A stretch of DNA of 64,000 bases from Macrostomum hystrix (lineage: Eukaryota > Platyhelminthes > Macrostomidae), in the NCBI GenBank assembly GCA_950097015.1, contig CATNEN010000031.1, positions 248,001 through 312,000 of the forward strand, read 5' to 3'. The notes below the pieces were generated by a model. That model ran no database searches, was not told where the DNA came from, and saw nothing but the letters and a program-made list of their open reading frames with translations. The first letter of the stretch is position 1. Every line of letters starts with the position of its first letter. The translations under genes and the position numbers were made by a program. Shown piece after piece: positions 20,461 to 31,020 of this stretch.

Positions 20461-21730
20461 AGCATATCTGAAGCGTGCCTACAATAAGATGGTGCGCGCA
20501 GAAAGCTTCTATCATATGATAGCATTGATGCGTTGAAATTTCACGCCGCTGCCCCTGCTAATTCCCCTAACTCCCTATCCCAGCCACACTTCGAAGATGA
20601 CGAAGGACCAGTTTATAAGCAAACCTCCAGACCAGGTAAAATTCCTTAAAGTTGATAGAGATGAGAGCAGCGAAGAGGCGGGTATAGGCCCAGTTGATGT
20701 TAGTCAGGTTTCAGCTAGGTGTTTGGGTTAGGGATTATTTCAGCGTCAGATTCAAAAGCGTGATTGATAACTGCAGCACCTGTGAGTTGGCTGAGCCAGA
20801 CAGTCAGATGGTCATTTGTTCGCTCATTATTCATGACGATGCAGCATCCCTTTGACCAGAGACAGGTGTGACGAACAGGTAGCCAGAAATAGATTAAGAT
20901 TAAGAGATAAGAAAATTAACTCGCAATAGATTGACTTTCGGAGGTGGAATGAAGGTGAAGAGACTGTCGAGCTAGTTAGCCCAGGTCTAATGAATGAATC
21001 CTTAGCTATTACCAGAATTAATTATCAGGGCTTAGAAGTTAGAATAAGTTACTAAAGTATTAGAAAATCATTTTTCGTCGGGAAAATTTGAACAGCCCCA
21101 TTGATTTTAGACCAAAGTTACTTTTCGTCGTTACTTTTCGTTACTTTGCAAAGTTACAAACACTAGAATTCATCGTCTGCTTTTGTCAAGATTGCCTTTT
21201 TTGTCAAGATTTCGTTTGCTACAAAATTATGTTTCTCTGAATGCAGCCAACTTCGATCTTTAGTGTCAACAGGCTTTTGATATTCCCATTCCAGCCAAAT
21301 GTATCGTTGTGAGCAGTTCTCAATCGATTTGGCCCATGACTGACGCCCGGCCAACTTGAATCCTCGAAGTCTTTGCGGAGGGAAGGCAGTGCTGCTACAT
21401 GCTTCTAAGTGTCGAGCAACGAGCCCCCTAGTAACAAGAGAGATTGCGCAGAGCAAAGCAAAGCAAACACCTGATAATGTTCCTAAGCAAATCAAGGACG
21501 GCCTTCAAAGCACGCTGCATTAGCGTAAATAAGCCAGTATTTCAAGCCCAACTCTCGGACCAATAAGAGATCATCTAGGCTGCAGCTGGGGCGCGATTGG
21601 TCCACACTCCCTGTAGTAAGAAGGCTTTTAGTGTGTTCGCAAGGACTCTGACGGCAGAAATCGCTGCTTCAACTTCTCCTCCGAGCTGTGTTGACAAATC
21701 GGCCAGCTAGAGGAGGGCGGTAAGGCGCGG
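20461..21730. other. Intergenic region upstream of the GPCR
   Basis: No gene is recognised. The last 200 bp become purine-rich (GATAGAGAGAGACGCGAAGGAGAAAGG) and contain a TATA-like element. Confidence 0.45.
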
Positions 21731-21738
21731 CTATATAG
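21731..21738 (+). promoter_or_regulatory. Possible TATA box of the GPCR gene
   Basis: CTATATAG in a GC-rich setting 138 bp before the ATG. It is a plausible core promoter by sequence only. Confidence 0.3.
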
Positions 21739-21875
21739 ATAGAGAGAGACGCGAAGGAGAAAGGAGAAGCAGTGCTTATTCCAAGACAGCTGAAGGGCTG
21801 CGGGGTAAACAGTGCAAACACGGCAGCTTCACTCGAGCCGATCGAGCCGAACCACCGAACTAGTTGCCGCTAGTC

Positions 21876-23147
21876 ATGTTAGCGGTCGACAATGCCACAG
21901 CGTGCTCTGTAGCCATCACAGCCAGGTACAACGGAAGCTACTCGGCCATGCTAATTAGCCTGGTGCCGTATGCAGTGTACACTAGCCGAACCCTGATCCC
22001 GCTGTGGATAATCATTGGCGTGCCTGGAGCAATCTTTAGCCTGCTGATTTGGAGCAGCAAGCGCATGCGCTCCTCATCCAGCGTGTACCTGTGCGCCTTA
22101 GCCATACTGGACTGCATCTTCCTGCTGCTGGTGCAGCTTCCTTACTACCTGTACTTGCACTACGATGTGAAGCTGAGGCCCGGCGCTTGTCACGCTCTGC
22201 CATCCGTCAACATGTGGCTGCAGTACCTGTCACCGCTGCTGACTCTCGGCTTCACTATTGAGCGCTACATCAGCATCTGCCATCCGTTCCAGCGAGACCG
22301 GCTGTGCACTGTTCGGCGAGCTGTCATCGTCGTCGGCTGCATGACCGCCAGCTGCCTGGCCATGGGGCTGGTGCAGGTGAAATTCTACCAGTACGGAGAG
22401 GAGGGCTGCTCTGAGGATCCAAGCATCTTCGATTCTGACTCGCTGCTGAGCCGCGTGTACAACGGCTGGACAAAGACCACCGAAGTCTTGTTCTTCGCAT
22501 TGGCTCCTCTGTCAATCCTGCTGTTCAACACACTGGTCCTGGTGCAGGCCCGCCGGGTGATGAAGAAACAGGTTGGCGGCAGCCGCCAGAGCAAAGGCAA
22601 ATCCGCCGCCACCACGGTGACGCTGCTGACCGTGTCCTTCTATCAGATCGGTGCGGTGCTGCCCGTGACCATCCTACTATTCGTAGGCATTCATGTCTAC
22701 AGCAGCAACTTTGATGTTCCCTGCGCCATGCCGTTGGACCAGGTGACTCAGCTGCCTAACATCCGCCTGTTCATGGCCTACCAGGCCGTCAATAAGATCG
22801 TTGAAAGCCTTTCGGTGAGCCACTACGCCATGAAGTTCTTCATCTACCTCCTGACTGGTGGCATGTTCAGGAGGCAGTTCCAGGTACTGCTCAGTTCCTG
22901 CATGCCCTGCCTCAGCATCGCTGGTGGAGGCAGCGGAGGCGGCGGCGGCGGTGTCGGCGGCGGTGGGGACGTCCAGCTGCCGGTTCATCGCACTTCCGAG
23001 GAGCGGCGTCGATGGCGCAGAAGGCAGAACGGCAACGACAACGTTGGCAACGGAGAAGACGACGAAGAGTCCTCCAGCCAGCTGGCACTGATGGCAAGCC
23101 CAACGCAGGCAACCGGCATTCGCAATGGCCAAGCGGTGCGAGCTTAA
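21876..23147 (+). CDS. Rhodopsin-family (class A) G protein-coupled receptor, peptide-receptor-like
   Basis: A 423-residue single-exon receptor. Seven hydrophobic segments fall at about 39-60, 68-92, 108-132, 148-170, 202-227, 246-272 and 298-327. Class A marks: LALAILD-type TM2, Cys105 and Cys178 placed for the extracellular disulphide, ERYISICHPF at 129-138 (the DRY position) and Pro in TM6 (AVLPVT). The family NPxxY in TM7 is replaced by AMKFFIY. N-glycosylation sequons NAT (residue 6) and NGS (residue 19) lie in the short N-terminus. ERYISICHPF resembles FMRFamide/neuropeptide-type receptors of invertebrates, but the ligand cannot be told. The cytoplasmic tail has Cys pairs (possible palmitoylation), a poly-Gly run and an acidic segment. 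The ATG at 21876 is the first genuine one in frame. Confidence 0.9.
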   Translation: MLAVDNATACSVAITARYNGSYSAMLISLVPYAVYTSRTLIPLWIIIGVPGAIFSLLIWSSKRMRSSSSVYLCALAILDCIFLLLVQLPYYLYLHYDVKLRPGACHALPSVNMWLQYLSPLLTLGFTIERYISICHPFQRDRLCTVRRAVIVVGCMTASCLAMGLVQVKFYQYGEEGCSEDPSIFDSDSLLSRVYNGWTKTTEVLFFALAPLSILLFNTLVLVQARRVMKKQVGGSRQSKGKSAATTVTLLTVSFYQIGAVLPVTILLFVGIHVYSSNFDVPCAMPLDQVTQLPNIRLFMAYQAVNKIVESLSVSHYAMKFFIYLLTGGMFRRQFQVLLSSCMPCLSIAGGGSGGGGGGVGGGGDVQLPVHRTSEERRRWRRRQNGNDNVGNGEDDEESSSQLALMASPTQATGIRNGQAVRA

Positions 23148-23742
23148 ACACCGTTAATCTGGGCAACGCACTTAACATGACGTCATTGAAGTGAGGCAAA
23201 TGGACAGTTTGCGATGTAAAATTCAAGAACAGATTTCACACTTTCATTATGAGTAACAAAAATTGACAAAAACCTTCGGACAACTCGTGAGGGTAAATTC
23301 ACTAAAATCTAAATTGTGTACAGTTGATGCGTAGCAAATTAAGCTAACCTAGCTTTTGTTTAGCTGAGTGGAGTTAGCTGTGGCCAATGCAGCCTAGATT
23401 CTGCATCTGGGGCATTATTTACGGAATATTCGGTAATTCTATCAGAGCTGGCATCTATTCTATTTCCTGTAAAATTGAAATAGAAAGAAATGTCACGAAT
23501 ATTATTTTAAGTAAGAACACAGCACCACAGCACACAGAATCATGATGATGCACTTTGATCAGCTATTTGTTTAGCTAACTTTAATCTGCCACCGTCTGTT
23601 ATATTCAAACCAGTTGTGAATTCAGACAGTCACTGAAATATAAGGAATAATTAATCTTTCTCAATATTTTCTGGCCGTAGTCCATTAATAGGATTGCACT
23701 GAAGCAACGTTTAAGAATCTATGAATCGAAAATCATTAAAAC

Positions 23743-23748
23743 AATAAA
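23743..23748 (+). terminator. Possible polyadenylation signal of the GPCR gene
   Basis: AATAAA about 600 bp after the stop codon in AT-rich sequence. Confidence 0.4.
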
Positions 23749-23967
23749 AATAACCGATTGCACCTGCCCCAATTGAGTCAGATGCGAAGTCGACAGCACA
23801 GCCCAGCTTTTGTGCGTTGGATTTGAAGGCTGCGTACGGCTGTTCAGTCCATGGACTGCGGGGACGCCGCACCTCAATTATCCCAGCTTATATCGGCACT
23901 CATTAAACAGCTGTGTGAACTGAAGCAATACAGAACTTATTGTCTTGTAAAAGTACAAAAATTGTTC

Positions 23968-24040
23968 CAGTGAAGTCGGGAATCGAACCCCCGACCTGTG
24001 AGTTGCGAGTCCCACACCTTAACAACTAGGCAACCTCTTT
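23968..24040 (-). repeat. tRNA-like sequence (SINE head or tRNA pseudogene)
   Basis: On the minus strand TTGCCTAGTTGTTAAGG fits the A box, CTCGCAA fits a seven-base anticodon loop with CGC as anticodon (Ala), and GGGTTCGATTCCC fits the T-arm. The acceptor stem does not pair and the outer T-stem pairs are mismatched, so a working tRNA is unlikely. Confidence 0.45.
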
Positions 24041-24394
24041 AAAGCAATATATATTATGCCCTATGTCCCAATGTCCGATCAATTCAGGCTCTCTAAAGTG
24101 CCCTTCATGCCGAGAACAATAGGGGTGACAGATCATCGTCTCTTGTTTACTGACTTGCATCTTTGAGAATTTGAGAGCCACAGAATTTTCCCAGCCAGAA
24201 AGATTATAAATCTAGGCTTAAGAATCTATGGTGGCGGGGTTCCCTGCAATATCCCTTCGCATTGCGCGTTGACTAATTTTACTATGAGCAGTGCTCCGCC
24301 CTGCCGTGAAGGCGTCAACCCGAACCAATAATTTATGGGGCCTTTGCTGCTACTCAGAGGAGTAGCCAAAAACTACATTTCACAGCTCAATCGT

Positions 24395-24880
24395 GAGACC
24401 AGCTCAAGCTCACAGCTCAAGCCGAGCTGTCCTGACATCTCCGAGTCTGTCAGCCTCATCTCCAAGTCGAGCTGTACTGACACCTCCAAGTCTATCAGCC
24501 CCATTTCCAAGCCGAGCTGTCCTGACACCTCCGAGTCTATCAGCCTCATTTCCAAGACGAGCTGTCCTGACACCTCCGAGTCTATCAGACTCATCTCCAA
24601 GTCGAGCTGTCCTGACACCGCCGAGTCTGTCAGCCTCATTTCCAAGCCGAGCTGTCCTGACACCTCCGAGTCTATCAGCCCCATCTCTAAGTCGAGCTGT
24701 CCGGACACCTCCGAGTCTATCAGACCCATCTCCAAGTCGAGCTGTCCTGACACCTCCGAGTCTATCAGCCCCATCTTCAAGCCGAGCTGTCCTGACACCT
24801 CCGAGTCTATCAGCCCCATCTTCAAGCCGAGCTGTCCTGACACCTCCGAGTCTGCCAGTCTGTCCTGACACTTCCGAGTC
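24395..24880. repeat. 45-bp tandem array, about 10 copies
   Basis: The core is AGCTGTCCTGACACCTCCGA followed by GTCTATCAGCCCCATC. Because 45 is divisible by three, open frames appear on both strands (including SCPDTSESIS repeats on the plus strand from an ATG at 24335). No flanking coding similarity supports a protein. Confidence 0.92.
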
Positions 24881-25690
24881 TCTGAGAAGTGTTGGAAAAT
24901 TCAATATTTTTCGCCCAATTGACCTACGAGTACTAACTGAAACGGTCAAAAGATGAAAACAAGCCAGCACTTTTGCCAGATATTTTGATATTTTCCACAT
25001 TCCGCTCGTCTCGCTTCGTCGCACAAACAGCTGCAGCAGCCGGGCAGTGGATTAAGAGAGGCCCGCTAAATCCCCTGGGCGGGGAGTCTGGTCTGTGCTT
25101 GAGCTCGGTGGAATAATCCGCCCAGCAACTCCGTGTCTGGTGTCACATTTCAGCCAGTAGATAAAGGTCTCAGCTTCGAAGCTGTCATAAAATCCGTTTG
25201 CCGATCCTTTACGCGCCTCTCACGTGAAGCGTCACGTGTCACGTGATGCATTAAAACTAACAAAGCGTATGTGTGTCTTTAAACTTTTAAAAACCTTAAA
25301 CTGTGAATTTCTAATTTAGAATGTTATAAAACAAAGCTTTAAACTGAGCTATCACCCTATTTAAACTTCGAAAATTGCTGTTATAAATATCGAACTCACA
25401 AAGCAGCTACTGTAGCAAACAGACCTGAGATGCATGGGATGGGATGTGAATTTGATCTAGAATATTCTTTCCATTGCTTGGGATTGCACCAGACTGCCCG
25501 ATCTTATTATCTCCGTGCCCTCCAAATTCGATCCCAGTTTGAGCCAGTTTGAGCGCTTCCATAAAGCATCATGAACTAAATACAGTGTGTGCCAGCCGCC
25601 ACCGGCTCTTTGATGTGGCCCGAGGAGAAGCCTCATTAACCAATGCTCCCTCATGGCAGCAAGCTCATCAATTCGCTTGAACTAACTGCC
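24881..25690. other. Intergenic, nothing recognised
   Basis: Between the 45-bp and 41-bp arrays. A CACGTG-containing cluster (CACGTGAAGCGTCACGTGTC, then another CACGTGA) lies near 25221-25245. No gene was found. Confidence 0.45.
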
Positions 25691-27760
25691 TATTTAGTGC
25701 AACTGCTGTCTAATATGCTATCATCATCATCCAATTAGTGCAACTGCTGTCTAATATGCTATCATCATTATCCAATTAGTGCAACTGCTGTCTAATATGC
25801 TATTATCATTATCCAATTAGTGCAACTGCTGTCTAATATGCTATCATCATCATCCAATTAGTGCAACTGCTGTCTAATATGCTATCATCATCATCCAATT
25901 AGTGCAACTGCTGTCTAATATGCTATCATCATTATCCAATTAGTGCAACTGCTGTCTAATATGCTATCATCATTATCCAATTAGTGCAACTGCTGTCTAA
26001 TATGCTATCATCATCATCCAATTAGTGCAACTGCTGTCTAATATGCTATCATCATCATCCAACTAGTGCAACTGCTGTCTAATATGCTATCATCATCATC
26101 CAATTAGTGCAACTGCTGTCTAATATGCTATCATCATTATCCAATTAGTGCAACTGCTGTCTAATATGCTATCATCATTATCCAATTAGTGCAACTGCTG
26201 TCTAATATGCTATCATCATCATCCAATTAGTGCAACTGCTGTCTAATATGCTATCATCATTATCCAATTAGTGCAACTGCTGTCTAATATGCTATTATCA
26301 TTATCCAATTAGTGCAACTGCTGTCTAATATGCTATCATCATTATCCAATTAGTGCAACTGCTGTCTAATATGCTATCATCATTATCCAATTAGTGCAAC
26401 TGCTGTCTAATATGCTATCATCATCATCCAACTAGTGCAACTGCTGTCTAATATGCTATCATCATCATCCAACTAGTGCAACTGCTGTCTAATATGCTAT
26501 CATCATCATCCAACTAGTGCAACTGCTGTCTAATATGCTATCATCATCATCCAACTAGTGCAACTGCTGTCTAATATGCTATCATCATCATCCAACTAGT
26601 GCAACTGCTGTCTAATATGCTATCATCATCATCCAACTAGTGCAACTGCTGTCTAATATGCTATCATCATCATCCAATTAGTGCAACTGCTGTCTAATAT
26701 GCTATCATCATTATCCAATTAGTGCAACTGCTGTCTAATATGCTATCATCATTATCCAATTAGTGCAACTGCTGTCTAATATGCTATCATCATCATCCAA
26801 TTAGTGCAACTGCTGTCTAATATGCTATCATCATCCAATTAGTGCAACTGCTGTCTAATATGCTATCATCATCATCCAATTAGTGCAACTGCTGTCTAAT
26901 ATGCTATCATCATTATCCAATTAGTGCAACTGCTGTCTAATATGCTATTATCATTATCCAATTAGTGCAACTGCTGTCTAATATGCTATCATCATTATCC
27001 AATTAGTGCAACTGCTGTCTAATATGCTATCATCATTATCCAATTAGTGCAACTGCTGTCTAATATGCTATCATCATTATCCAATTAGTGCAACTGCTGT
27101 CTAATATGCTATCATCATCATCCAATTAGTGCAACTGCTGTCTAATATGCTATCATCATTATCCAATTAGTGCAACTGCTGTCTAATATGCTATCATCAT
27201 CATCCAATTAGTGCAACTGCTGTCTAATATGCTATCATCATTATCCAATTAGTGCAACTGCTGTCTAATATGCTATTATCATTATCCAATTAGTGCAACT
27301 GCTGTCTAATATGCTATTATCATTATCCAATAAGTGCAACTGTTGTCTAATATGCTATTATCATTATCCAATTAGTGCAACTGCTGTCTAATATGCTATT
27401 ATCATTATCCAATTAGTGCAACTGCTGTCTAATATGCTATTATCATTATCCAATTAGTGCAACTGCTGTCTAATATGCTATCATCATCATCCAACTAGTG
27501 CAACTGCTGTCTAATATGCTATCATCATCATCCAACTAGTGCAACTGCTGTCTAATATGCTATCATCATCATCCAACTAGTGCAACTGCTGTCTAATATG
27601 CTATCATCATTATCCAATTAGTGCAACTGCTGTCTAATATGCTATCATCATCATCCAACTAGTGCAACTGCTGTCTAATATGCTATCATCATCATCCAAC
27701 TAGTGCAACTGCTGTCTAATATGCTATCATCATCATCCAACTAGTGCAACTGCTGTATAA
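25690..27760. repeat. 41-bp satellite array, about 50 copies
   Basis: The unit contains CAACTGCTGTCTAATATGCT followed by an ATC/ATT run and CCAATTAGTG. Variation is confined to a few sites: ATCATCATC, ATCATTATC or ATTATCATT, and AATTAG or AACTAG. One unit near 26821 is three bases short. Blocks of the same variant cluster, for example AACTAG around 26400-26640 and 27480-27740. Confidence 0.97.
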
Positions 27761-28201
27761 CAGCTGATTCCCATTTGTCTAAGTAGTGCAACTGTTGTTT
27801 TAAAGTGCCTTGGATCTCAAATCTGTGAGACGGATATGTGATTACGAACTGAAACACTCCAGGTGCTTTCTGAGTCCCCTCAAGCAGGCATTCTCGCACC
27901 GCTTACCCCGAGGGGATCATTTTCCCCAATGCATGCTTACACAAGATCAGGAATTTATTGATTAAAGGGACTGAATTTCATTTATATATTTGAGATCGTG
28001 CTTGGCTTTCCTTAGAAAAATCAATAATGTTATCTATTAGAGTTTAAGCGTGTGGCCTTTTTCTTTATAGCTTGTCTCTATGGCTTTAAATTGTGGGAGA
28101 AAAATCCACTTTTCTGGGTCCAAGGTCCAGGGTTCGAATCAGATATCCATTGCAGGTAGATAATTATAAAACGCCGGAAACTTGTCAGCATTTAAAACAC
28201 A
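27761..28201. other. Intergenic, with a B-box-like motif
   Basis: No gene. GGTCCAGGGTTCGAATCAG near 28122-28140 resembles a tRNA T-arm and could be another SINE remnant. Confidence 0.4.
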
Positions 28202-28819
28202 TTAACAGTAGGACTACCAAGCCATTTTGCCGCCCGTTTTTATACCAAGGGGGGAATTCCCCCCCCTGACATTTTTTTTCGCAGTGCCTGAATGCTAACA
28301 GCATACGGTGGTGACTGATTGACAGATTAGACGATGGTGTACTGTGGTCGAGCTGCGCCTAATATTTAGGCTTGATCAGTGAAATTGTAGATATTCGCGT
28401 CAGGTGTCCATAGTTGGCCTATTTCGACCTGTTGTAGTTCTTGAAGGTCCAGCAAATCCGTCTAGATAAAGGTAGGTGACCACCGAAGTCGGAGATAATG
28501 CAGGCACATTCGGGTGAGATGCTGATAAATTTTGAAGGCCTGGCAAGGCCGCACTGAGGCGCAGTGCTAATTCGTGTATAGGGGTGTATGAAATACACAA
28601 GCTCTTATGGGAAAAATCGGATCTTCGGCCAGAAACATTGAATATCTCGACGGTCTGAAGAGCTGGCGACTTGTTTCTTGTTTCAGAAGATGCGCAAGAA
28701 GTTTCAGAAGACGTTGGCCCGTGTTCTTGAGTTTCGTGTGCTTGCATTGTTCTGTTCGGGTGCAGCAAAAAAAATTGTCAGGGGGGGATTTCGCCCCCCC
28801 TTGGTAGTTCTACTGTTAA
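28202..28819. mobile_element. Non-autonomous TTAA-flanked DNA transposon, copy 1 (piggyBac-like MITE)
   Basis: TTAA at 28202-28205 and 28816-28819 flank a 610-bp element whose ends, CAGTAGGACTACCAAG and CTTGGTAGTTCTACTG, are inverted repeats with one mismatch. C- and G-runs and a T8/A8 run follow symmetrically inside. A second copy in the opposite orientation lies at 33375-33956. No transposase is encoded. The TTAA target suggests the piggyBac superfamily. Confidence 0.82.
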
Positions 28820-30047
28820 TACGAGCTATAATGTCTGCTAAAAAGCAGACCCAGTAAGGCATGCTTTCACTCGTTGAATTCCCCCACCCACTCAAGAGGT
28901 TCTCCCAGCGGGACCAGAAGCAACTGGCAGTTCTCACTTCTCAGCAAGCAGAAGGAAAAGCGCACATTGAGCATACATTTGATGGAGAAGGGAGACTGTC
29001 TGTCATTCCATTTGTCATTCCTCAGCGTCGATATGCCGTGTAGGAGAATCAATTGGTCGAAAAAAAGTAAATAAAGAAGTCAGATGCCAGCCCGGGTGAA
29101 TTGCAGATTGCGGCGGGTGCTGGAATGCTGTGATTGAATTTCTTCAGCCGTGGAGGGCGTCGCGCAATTCAAGCGGCCGAATTGGAAGAGAAAACAAGCC
29201 GCACAAGGGAAGCGATGAAGTGGCTCCGGCCGGGCGAGAAAATTTTTTCTTCTTCTTGTGAAAGAGAACGCGACGAAAGGAAATGAAGGGCCGGTGGCTT
29301 GACAAGCCACTCGGAAGATTCCGAAGTCAATTGCGATTCGCGCGGCCCCAGAACAGGCTTTGAGTCGGCTGTATGCAATAGTGGTGTATGCTAACGCACT
29401 GAACGAAAATGAAAATGAAAGCAATATTGGAATTCGTTGGTGGCTGTTGACGGCTGGGCTCAGTCAGGCCGTCTCGAGTGCCCCCGGGGCAGGCTAGCGT
29501 ACAGATGGCCCTGCTTGAAAGCTGCATCATTACTCAGCCCAGGAGGCCTCTCTGGAAGTGTTGGCAAACACTCGTGTCACAATACCCCACCCCAAGCAGC
29601 ATCTGTTGATTTACCATCTTACTTTGTCTGTCAACTTTTTTTGCCCAGCAAACGATGCCACATCTGCTCAGGCACACCTGTAGGAACCATGTGCTGCAGG
29701 AAGCAGTTGTGTAGAAACACTGAGCTAGGGAGGAGTGATATGCACACCGAGCGGCTAATTTGGGTAAGAACAGAATTCCGGCGCGCACCACCGTTGAGAG
29801 AGAAAAGTCGGGCATAGACAAATGGCTCATTGTCAGAGGCAATTCTTGGCTGAATTATCTGGCTTGCCTAGAATAAAAGACGGGCCGGGAATTCTCCAAG
29901 AAGACAAAAAAAACTGAAAAATACCACTGTATTTGCACAGCGCCTTATGGTTGCAGAAAAATAACGGGGCATATCCAAGCGAGAATTGTACGATGGGGGG
30001 CCTTGAGAACGGCTCCCGTATTTTCCATGACGCAGTTCGGCTGTTGA

Positions 30048-30049
<2 letters not shown>

Positions 30050-30096
<47 letters not shown>
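30050..30096. repeat. CTG triplet repeat, about 16 units
   Basis: Uninterrupted CTG triplets. A second shorter run lies at 34389-34408. Confidence 0.95.
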
Positions 30097-30097
<1 letters not shown>

Positions 30098-30879
30098 GCA
30101 ACAGTTCCCACCATTTTCTCCCCAAGGACGCGGGAGGCTGTTTAGAAATCATTTGAGGACACCCAGCTTGCTGATGAATGCTCGTAGGCATATTTCAAGA
30201 GAATGATACCTTATTAGGCTTGAAGTCTACGGATGCTTTTAGATCGTCTACCAATCAGCATCTGCAAGCAAAAGCCTTCTAAACTTAATGGGCGCCACGA
30301 AAAGGCTAATCTTATAACAAGGATTAGAATGGAAAGCCAGGCCAAGTGCTTTCTCGTAATTGACTTTCCTTGTGCACTTGGTCATAATAGTGACCCAACC
30401 AGTGCTACAAACTCGATATGGGCGCATTCGCAGAGATACTGCTAAATGGATGGAAATGTTAAACAATGAAGCCACAGGCTTCGGATTAAGCAACTAAGGT
30501 TAAATGGAGAATGGCGTCAGGGATCAGAGCTGAGCCTATTTCTGGTCGCTCTCTCAGATTATTGCCCGGTGGAGTCAAGACTGAGGCGGTTTGGGAGATA
30601 AATCTCTGCTAGCTGCTGCAAGCTGAGATGCCAAACTCAAGCAGTTCCCAGTCAGCTTGATTTATGCGATTGCTCAAATGCTGCTTCCGAGTGCCTTCCA
30701 GGTCGCATAAATCAGACCCACTCCACGCAGGCAATCATGGTGTGGTGTCTGTGTGACACCTCGCTGGCGTCAAGCAACTGACAACTGCTAGCTAGCTAAC
30801 TGTGCCATAAAGCTGGCTTAAATGGACTTGGCTTAATTATCCGTAAACTGTTTGCCTTAGCCAGAGAAACGCCTGTCTG

Positions 30880-31020
30880 GCTAGAAGATACCACTATGCT
30901 GAAGGACCAGTGCAGGTAGAAAATACCTCAATGCTGAAGGACCAGTGAAGGTAGAAGATACCTCTATACTGAAGGACCAGTGCGGGTAGAAGATACCTCT
31001 TACTGCAGGAAATACTGCAG
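30880..31020. repeat. Short tandem repeat of about 37 bp, four degenerate copies
   Basis: Copies share CTGAAGGACCAGTGCAGGTA and AGATACC, diverging toward the 3' end. Confidence 0.75.

Larger units (their letters stand above)
23149..24334. other. GPCR 3' flank and intergenic region
   Basis: AT-rich 3' UTR-like sequence, a copy of the CTGTTCAGTCCATGGACTG motif at 23840-23858, and a tRNA-like sequence at 23968-24040. No protein gene is recognised. Confidence 0.5.

Noticed and set aside
25690-27760. CRISPR-like regular repeats
   Set aside because: The repeats are head-to-tail with no unique spacers, and the context is eukaryotic; this is satellite DNA.
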